Origin: CBDFMG01 sp965221205 [NCBI: bacterium]
GTDB lineage: Bacteria > SM23-31
Direction of reading: 5' to 3'
Assembly: GCA_965221205.1 (NCBI GenBank)
Contig: OZ244870.1
Coordinates: 3,720,001 to 3,784,000, forward strand
DNA: 64,000 nt
In this document: piece after piece, positions 58,401 through 64,000 of the stretch
Position numbering within the stretch: the stretch's first letter is position 1
How the letters are laid out: every line of letters begins with the position of its first letter
Notes under the pieces: generated by a model
The model's database searches: none
What the model was told of the DNA's origin: nothing
The model's input: the letters and a program-made list of their open reading frames with translations, nothing else
Position numbers and translations under genes: made by a program

Positions 58401-58669
58401 TCGATGCACTTCGCAGTGCAACCTATGTCGGAGCAGACGCAATCGGTCTTGCACGAGACCTCGGCTCTATTTCTGAAGGAAAAATTGCCGATTTAATTGT
58501 GCTTGAGAAAGACCCTTTGGAGGATATTCAAAACACCACCTCTGTCCGGTATGTTATGAAAAATGGACTTCTATACAATGCGGATACGCTCGATATGCTC
58601 TGGCCGGTTGAAAAGAAACTGCCTGAGTTGTACTGGCATGATGATTTACCCGAAGGATTACAAAGATAA
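55421..58669 (+). CDS. TolB-propeller/amidohydrolase fusion protein
   Basis: 1082 residues with a signal peptide (ends YGFYF). Residues ~35-640 are PD40/TolB propeller repeats (WSPDGRQIAFVTWSD, LSPDGSRVTF). The C-terminal amidohydrolase barrel starts TIVLRGAHILTMDPG near 665 and has the metal motif GFIDLHAHPR (HxH) near 735, VGSHGEM near 965 and GKIADLIVLEKDPL. Proteins with both halves are common in FCB bacteria. ATG 55421 follows AGAGGAGTACATT. Substrate unknown; likely an exported hydrolase of cyclic amides or peptides. Confidence 0.93.
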   Translation: MRRVMKHDLLLIFSCVITLSMFIIHSAYGFYFQYPVDKDPLPLKPTKNIQFTTDEVTWMSLDVSPDGEKIIFEILGDLYTLPITGGKAERISSGMAYDSQPTFSPDGLHVIFVSDREGSDNVYMLDFGETITDSSPISHESILHPVTQGRDMSYASPVQDPSTDYVIVSQTDRFTWIDVRHTLWLYHFDTGKGMQLIADGEPIYGLGPVFSSDGRYVYASNDRSDDENRFGHQIEQYDLKTNTLTRITNQPGGGIRPVVSSDNKWLVYGSRLDGQTGYRLLNLETNEDTWLAYPVQRDRQEAVWMGTSSDLMPGYSFTHDNSAIITSFEGKMYRVEIPSGAISEIPFEADINIAIAPRIHSEKQLHEGPVQVRQFRYPALSPDGSRVTFSAVHRLYVKDLPDGDLRQIAEMDEHQFNPSWSPDGRQIAFVTWSDADGGHLYTVNVNGQNVKQISQEKSFFTNPIWTPDGTEIVVSYRRLNENSGLHLVRFPAGGGDAEYIAPLEGRLAHFADQPDRIYMYADGDGLISIALDGSDRRVHLKAFGRRRSLGPGGPRPASDIFMGPNGEYALVRADYNIYRVQLPLVGGENTPIISVTEPDNAILQKLNTLGTHFINWGPEGNEAIWSLGTTLFRYNFEDAQGDDQYEAKQTRIDISLPQEQGIGTIVLRGAHILTMDPGAANDGVIENGAVVIEDNRIANVGRNSSIQTPSGAHEMDVSGMTILPGFIDLHAHPRLNGGITMTEGIQSTMPWPYLANLSLGVTTMREAQAGNTGDLTYLDALAAGDITGPRLLTTGPGIFNDTNVQNLDDARKVIQRYAEYYRNNTVKQYLAGDRTQRQLLSIASREYGIIPTTEGADMRLQLTQIFDGYSLEHVLPHFPVYKDVIELTAQSGIFYTPTIVVDISPRSEQYWWTRTDVHGMPKLQRFFPHDVLDRTTLQKPWYHEDDFQFKHYGKQVKVIADAGGNIGVGSHGEMQGLSFHWEIWNIQSGGMSELDALRSATYVGADAIGLARDLGSISEGKIADLIVLEKDPLEDIQNTTSVRYVMKNGLLYNADTLDMLWPVEKKLPELYWHDDLPEGLQR

Positions 58670-58765
58670 TGGTGAGATATTTTATTCTGTCTCTTCTATG
58701 ACGGAAATCAATTATATATCAAACAATTTAAACCAAAAAAATTCGCGAAAAGTTTTATAGTTTAT

Positions 58766-60154
58766 TTATCTGCTTGGGTTTTCAACTGTTGCAACGACAC
58801 TTTCATTACCGTCCCGGTCATAAGAAGAAACACCAAATACATAATCATCAATCGAACGGTAATCGAACTTCACTTCATAACCCTGGGGAATATCCCGGTC
58901 GTCATCTTCACCGATTGCGTAGTCGATCCATTCCGGTATACCGACATCACGAATTTCCTGCCAGTAACCGGTATCGGTTGGACGGATATAAATCTTGTAG
59001 CCAGCAATATCATCTTCGTCTGTTTCGTGTGTCCAACGAATGATCGTCTGATAGGTTTCCCGGTCACGGGAAGGTGTGAGCATCCACACTTTTCTCGGTG
59101 CATTTGCAGCGGTAGCTAATACAGCAGTCTGGATTTTTGCTACGTTGGTCATGTATTCCCGCGATGTGTATTCAGCTTTGTCGTGTTCATTATGCTGGTA
59201 TGCATAATTTTCATACGGCTCTGAGAATCTGACACCGGCGTATCCTCTCCGGACAAAGCGGCTGTGGTCGCCGCCTCTACCGAATCTGTCCAAACGGAAT
59301 ACAAGCCGGACATCCAACTCCGGCACATAGGGACCGCCAGTTTGTTGAATATACCGTGCCCAGTTTCTGCTTTTTGAATCGACCGGGTCAGGAGAAAAAA
59401 CGCGAACATACCGGTCTTCCGTGACTCCATTGCCACCGTGAATATTTCCGACAATATCATTTCCAATAACAGCGGCAACATCCCACTCTTCATCAAGTGC
59501 AGTCTGAGCCATATGGTCTGCACCCCATAAGCCTTGTTCCTCAGCGACAAACGCAACAAACAGTATCGTATGATCAAACTCATATGCGCTTAAAACGCGG
59601 GCAAGCTCCATCGTAATTACCGTTCCGCTGCCATCATCGTCTGCACCAGGGGCTGGATCGTTCAGGTTTTCAGGAGTAAGGTCTTCACTCGGGCTTGAAT
59701 CGTAGTGCCCGTTTACGATATAGCGAAGGTCATCCGTTTTTCCAGGCAGGAGGGCAACAACATTACGCATGGGATATTCTTCCAATCCAAAATGTTCCTG
59801 AAGATGCTCAGGAATAACGTGCTCAAACGTATCGTAGTACACTTGCAGTCTTCCCCCGTTTGCGTCACTATATTCTTGGAAGGTATTATAAATCCACCGC
59901 CGGGCAGCGCCGATTCCCTTCGTTTCAGAAAGCGTATCGGAATAGGTATTGCGCGTCACAAACGATACAAGTGTGTCGTGCAGATCGGTCAAGGAATCAA
60001 GAGATACCTGATTGATCATTTCCTGAATCAGGAGGTCTTCTGCAGTAGAAAACGGAGAATCGTTCGTATCACACGACGACATTATCATACCACTTAGTAC
60101 GAATAATCCAAATATCAGTCGTTGTCTCTTTTTCAATAAACAATTCATAAACAC
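58766..60154 (-). CDS. M28 family peptidase lipoprotein with C-terminal Fn3-like domain
   Basis: 462 residues. Signal then MIMSSCDT (lipobox). M28 metal motif VNGHYDSSPSED...PGADDDGSG, catalytic VAFVAEEQGLWG, and HNEHDKAEY (His). After the peptidase comes a ~110-residue beta domain (RETYQTIIRWTHETD...YKIYIRP...YVFGVSSYDRDGNES), an Fn3-type module that may anchor substrate or wall. Convergent with the amidohydrolase gene. Confidence 0.9.
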   Translation of the reverse strand: MFMNCLLKKRQRLIFGLFVLSGMIMSSCDTNDSPFSTAEDLLIQEMINQVSLDSLTDLHDTLVSFVTRNTYSDTLSETKGIGAARRWIYNTFQEYSDANGGRLQVYYDTFEHVIPEHLQEHFGLEEYPMRNVVALLPGKTDDLRYIVNGHYDSSPSEDLTPENLNDPAPGADDDGSGTVITMELARVLSAYEFDHTILFVAFVAEEQGLWGADHMAQTALDEEWDVAAVIGNDIVGNIHGGNGVTEDRYVRVFSPDPVDSKSRNWARYIQQTGGPYVPELDVRLVFRLDRFGRGGDHSRFVRRGYAGVRFSEPYENYAYQHNEHDKAEYTSREYMTNVAKIQTAVLATAANAPRKVWMLTPSRDRETYQTIIRWTHETDEDDIAGYKIYIRPTDTGYWQEIRDVGIPEWIDYAIGEDDDRDIPQGYEVKFDYRSIDDYVFGVSSYDRDGNESVVATVENPSR

Positions 60155-60210
60155 CTGTCCTTTTATATTTGAGCATATGTACTCTGCATACTAATCCTTA
60201 ACTTTCATGT

Positions 60211-63008
60211 TTAATAGCTTTTATTATACCAGTGGTCCTGGAGTATCTGTGCACTTTTCTCCAAAATGTTGCCCCCAACCATCAGCTTTATTGTATATTT
60301 ACCCGGAAGCACCCGGTGCAGCACGTAGTCCCGGCCGCGCATTCCCGGTTCCCATGCAACACGAGTCCGGAGTGAAAGGCCTGTCTTTCCCACCTCTTCA
60401 TCGGGATCACCATAAAAATCTACTGTATCATAGTAGTCATAATAAGGTTCTCGTTCACCGGTGGCAACCTGTTCATCGTATTCGGCGATTTCATCTGTAG
60501 TCCGCTTTCGTCCCCGTTTTGTCATTCCCCACTCAACAGAGTTGAGGCCTGCATTCCCGGTTCCGAGCAATTCGTTAATCTGGTTTTGGACCATCATACA
60601 CTGTTATTGTCACTCCGTCAGGCACATCATCTTTTAAATAGTAATTGATGACCGCACCGTGCGATTCATTTTCACCATCAAAATTTTGCGCGCTGACTGA
60701 GGGCTGACTCGGTATTATCCATTGAACTTTCGGCTCGATGTCAAAGAAATGGACATCTTTGGAAATCACCTCTTCGGTTAACTCCTGAAGTGGTGATATA
60801 TCGGCAATATAGAGACCACGTCCAAATGTCCCAACGACCAGATCGTTTTCACGCGGGTGAATCACCAGATCACGGACAGGAACGGTCGGCAGATTGTTTT
60901 TCATTTCTATCCACGAGCTACCCCCATTTAACGATACATAGAGACCAAGATTTGAACCGAGAAACAGCAAATTGTGATTTCTGTGGTCTTCCTTAATGTC
61001 GTTGACCGGCTCCTGAGGAAGATTGTTGACAATCGATGTCCAAGTCTGCCCAAAATCGTCGGTTTTGTAAACATACGGTGTAAAATCGTCCCGTTTTTCT
61101 CCTGTGAAACTCACATAGGCAGTTCCGGCATAATGGCGTGATGCCGTAACCCGGCTCACCCAGATATCAGGATGATCGGGTATCCGGTCGTTAAGGAGTG
61201 TCCACGTTTCTCCGTTATCCTTCGAGAGCTGGACATTACCATCATCGGTCCCGACCCAGAGTATTCCCTGCTGAACCGGCGATTCGTCAATTGTTGTGAT
61301 CGAATTACGCTCTCTACGGTGTCTGCGAAAACTCGGATCGTTTTTTGACAGATCGGTGCTGATTTTTTCTAAGTTTTCACCTTTGTATGATGACCGAAGC
61401 AACCACTGTGCACCGTGATAGATGACATTACTGTTATGTGGTGAAATGAAAATCGGAGCATTCCAATTGTAACGTGCATCATCGCCACGGTATTGAATTC
61501 TGGACCTTGTGCCGGTTTTTTGGTCATTACGTGAAATGCCGCCGTACTGCGATTCGACATAGAGCCAGCGGCTGTCAGTCGGATCGGCCTGACTGTAAAA
61601 ACCGTCACCCCCGAGAATATGCTCCCAGTCTTCAAACCGAATCGGGAAGCGGCCTTTTTTGGTACTCGGCCCTTTCCATGTCCCGAAATCCTGCGTGCCC
61701 CCGTAGACATTGTACGGGTAGTCCATATCGACACCGATTGCATAAAACTGAGCCAATGGAAGATCATCCGGATGGTACCATGTTTCTCCACCACTGAAAC
61801 TTACAGCAAGTCCGTAATCGTAGCCGAGGAGCATATTGTTACTGTTATCGGGATTTATCCACAGTTCACAATTATCACCGCCGTATTTAAAAGCCCGGTG
61901 CCATGTTTTTCCGCCATCATCGGAATAGTGCGACGCAGTACTCAAAAGAAACAGATGATTGGGATCGTTGGGATTGACTCGTACAGCATGGAAATACGAT
62001 CCTCCGTTTATCCTTTGGTCTTCTTCATGGGTCTGGCGCCACGATTCACCACCGTTATCAGTGCGGAATACCAGCCGCTTATTCCGGTCTCCCGATTCGT
62101 CGACGATGTTGATAAGCGCATAGAGAATGTCTGTATTTTTCAGATAGATATCGAGGCTGATCTTGTCATATCCTACATCCGGCATCCGGCAGTCCGTTGG
62201 TGAGTTCTTTCCACGTTTTCCCACCATCGGTAGATTTATGGATGCCGCTCGCTCTTCCGTCAGAAACAGCAATACCCGCCGAACGAAATGCCGACACATC
62301 ACCAAGCGGACGGTCCCAGCTGGCCGCGTAGATTGTTTCAGGATTGTCGTGATCGATTACAACATCAGCAAATCCAACCTGCTGACCATCTTTTGTGACG
62401 CCAAGCACTTTTTCCCATGCTCGCCCACCGTTGGTTGTCTTGTAAAGTCCTCTGTCATGGCTTTCGGAATAAAAAGGGCCAACTGCGGCAACATACACAA
62501 TATCAGGATTGACTGGGTGAATGGCAACACGGATAATCCGCTGCGTTCCTTCAAGTCCCATATTTTGCCATGTTTTACCTGCATCAATCGATTTATAGAC
62601 ACCGTCTCCGGCAAAGGTAAATCTCCCTGTTCCGACCCACACAATATTCGGATCGGAGGGTGCAACGGCAATATCACCGATGGATGAGGTTGCTTCATCA
62701 TCAAAGATCGGTTTGTAGGTTATGCCGTTGTCAGTGGTCTTCCAGACACCGCCGGCACAGACTCCGACATAAAATGTATATGGCTGTTTATTCTGGTCGG
62801 GTACACCGAAATCGACAATGCGCGATCCCTGTTTCGTCGGGCCGATCGCCCGGAAATGGATCCGGTCGATGACCGTTTTTTCAAGGTCCTGTGCATTAGT
62901 TTCGGAAGAGAATATCATGAAACACGCGATCAGTAATGCTGATAATCCATATTTCGCATTCACCACATAATTCCCATGTATAATATCGTTCACTACATCA
63001 TTATTCAT
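60211..63008 (-). pseudogene. Asp-box (VPS10/sortilin-like) propeller protein, frameshifted twice
   Basis: About 930 residues if repaired. Signal start MNNDVVNDIIHG (ATG 63008) overlapping the upstream paralogue's stop; hydrophobic segment LSALLIACFMIF. Asp-box repeats (SxDGGxTW): TTDNGITYK, SIDAGKTWQN, TTNGGRAWEK, STDGGKTWKE, then RTDNGGESWRQ, SDDGGKTWH, LSKDNGETWT, SLNGGSSWIE. The first shift is a tandem duplication CATCCGG x2 at 62176-62189; the second is one A too many at 60584-60587 (VYDGP then NQINELLG). The third part has GKYTIKLMVGG at the end. Nearest paralogue is immediately upstream. These exported proteins are often annotated as glycosyl hydrolases. Confidence 0.88.
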
Positions 63009-64000
63009 ATTTTTTGTCGAACCAAAAATCCTGTAGAATTTGGGACTTTTGTTTGAGTACCGTGTCACCCACTGTCAGGACAATGGTGTATTCACCCGGT
63101 TGAACACGGTGCAGCACATACTCTCGCCCCCGCATACCTGGCCTTCCCTGCACTCTTGTCCTAAGCGAAAGACCTGTTCTGCCGACTTCATCGTCCGGTT
63201 CTCCGAAAAACTCGTTTGTGTCGTAATAGTCGTAATACGGTTCTTCATCACCATACTTCATCTCATAATCCCAATCAGCCACTTCTTCAGCCGATTTTTT
63301 TCTTCCACGTTTTGTCATACCCCACATAACACTGTTGATTCCGGCATCGCCTGATCCTTCGAATTCGTTAATGAGGATTGGACCGTCATAAACCAAAATA
63401 TTCACTCCGCTGGCAATGTCATTCTTCAGGTAGTAATTGATCATTGCGCCGTTCGGTTCGTTTTCACCTTCAAAGTTCTGCGCACTGACCGTCGTCTGGC
63501 TTGGCATAATCCACTGGATTTTTGGTTCAATTTTGAACAGATGGACACTTTTGTCCATAACTTCCCGAGACAGTTCCTGTAGCGGAGAAATGTCGCCAAT
63601 ATAAAAACCGCGGCCGAACGTACCAACGACAAGATCGTTTTCACGTGGATGGATAACAAGATCGTGAACCGGAATAGTCGGAAGGTCATTTTTTAGCTCA
63701 TTCCAGTAATTACCTCCGTCGAGCGATACATGAACTGTTCTGTCTGTCCCAACAAAAAGGAGATTCGGATTTTTGTGGTCTTCCTTAATCACATTAATAC
63801 TTTCATTCGGCAGATTGTTCGCCATCGATTCCCACGTCTGCCCGTAATCGGACGTTTTATAGACGAACGGTCTGAAGTCTGTCCTGTGTCGTCCCGTATA
63901 GGTTACATACGCTACCGCCGGATCGTGGTGCGAGGCAATAATCCTCGACACCCAATATTCGGGATTATCAGGAATATTGTCATTCAGAAGAGTCCATGTT
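63001..64000 (-). CDS. Asp-box (VPS10/sortilin-like) propeller protein, C-terminal part
   Basis: Open to the right edge of the window, so the 5' end is outside. About 333 residues: WTLLNDNIPDNPEYWVSR, TSDYGQTWESM, SLDGGNYWNEL, FGRGFYIGDISPLQEL, and a C-terminal beta module GEYTIVLTVGDTVLKQKSQILQDFWFD. Roughly 70 % similar by eye to the frameshifted downstream paralogue over the same stretch; stop codon at 63001 overlaps the paralogue's ATG, so both were co-translated. Confidence 0.9.
   Translation of the reverse strand, partial: TWTLLNDNIPDNPEYWVSRIIASHHDPAVAYVTYTGRHRTDFRPFVYKTSDYGQTWESMANNLPNESINVIKEDHKNPNLLFVGTDRTVHVSLDGGNYWNELKNDLPTIPVHDLVIHPRENDLVVGTFGRGFYIGDISPLQELSREVMDKSVHLFKIEPKIQWIMPSQTTVSAQNFEGENEPNGAMINYYLKNDIASGVNILVYDGPILINEFEGSGDAGINSVMWGMTKRGRKKSAEEVADWDYEMKYGDEEPYYDYYDTNEFFGEPDDEVGRTGLSLRTRVQGRPGMRGREYVLHRVQPGEYTIVLTVGDTVLKQKSQILQDFWFDKKYE

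Noticed and set aside
1-64000. tRNA and rRNA genes
   Set aside because: Scanned for conserved arms and rRNA cores by eye; none convincing.

Overview
The window looks like a chromosome segment from a bacterium of the FCB group (Marinimicrobia, Calditrichaeota, Ignavibacteria or Balneolota-like; the phylum cannot be fixed from this sequence). Grounds: type IX-style C-terminal sorting domains with the NYPNPFNPST motif, many SPDG-type beta-propeller lipoproteins, tandem Asp-box (VPS10/sortilin-like) proteins, M28, S9 and DUF885 exported enzymes, and an AT-rich backbone. The backbone carries central metabolism and exported peptidases: acetyl-CoA synthetase (partial) and an alanine:cation symporter at the left edge; a minus-strand cysteine cluster at 17.7-21.4 kb (rhodanese, serine acetyltransferase, cysteine synthase, aminotransferase); an M14/AspA-like protein, M28 peptidase, two tandem DUF885 lipoproteins, an S9 peptidase, a HEFVH zincin-like lipoprotein and an acetolactate-synthase-like enzyme at 21.6-35 kb; and a TolB-propeller amidohydrolase, another M28 peptidase and two tandem Asp-box proteins at 55-64 kb.

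Three accessory zones interrupt it. (1) 2.3-17.6 kb is a visibly GC-rich island holding a type III restriction-modification system with two mod genes and one res gene. The two Mod proteins share their N- and C-terminal parts but have different central (target recognition) parts. mod1 is intact; mod2 is switched off by a two-base CA expansion. Three extra small genes (a TIGR04255-family protein and two unrecognised ones) sit between mod2 and res in one tightly overlapping operon. A ~0.75 kb direct repeat (end of the symporter gene, IS1595 relic, 5' end of mod) brackets the segment with mod1, a frameshifted ~570-residue gene and a GC-rich Tat-exported amine oxidase, as expected if that segment was inserted by recombination. 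(2) 35-44 kb is a zone of decay: frameshifted YdeI and VOC genes, a multi-lesion repeat-containing surface protein gene, a TolB-like gene with a nonsense codon, a PAP2 relic, three related IS1595-type relics in and near the zone, and a ~350 bp dispersed repeat. (3) 44.8-55 kb is a second, AT-rich defence-like region: a helicase C-terminus with eight tandem helicase-associated repeats cut by an IS3 element, DNA methyltransferase remnants coupled to a 45-residue ORF, an Fe-S endonuclease III-like glycosylase, an intact IS1595 transposase, a Panacea (SocA/DUF4065) antitoxin with its partner, a possible second toxin-antitoxin pair, a 20-base poly-C tract, and an AbiJ-like gene with one in-frame stop.

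A theme across the window is otherwise well-preserved genes broken by single lesions, mostly +/-1 base in A/T runs, plus a CA slip, a 7-bp tandem duplication and four in-frame stops of all three types. Either the strain is decaying or slippage-prone, or part of this is sequencing error; read-level data would decide. No tRNA, rRNA or CRISPR array was recognised.
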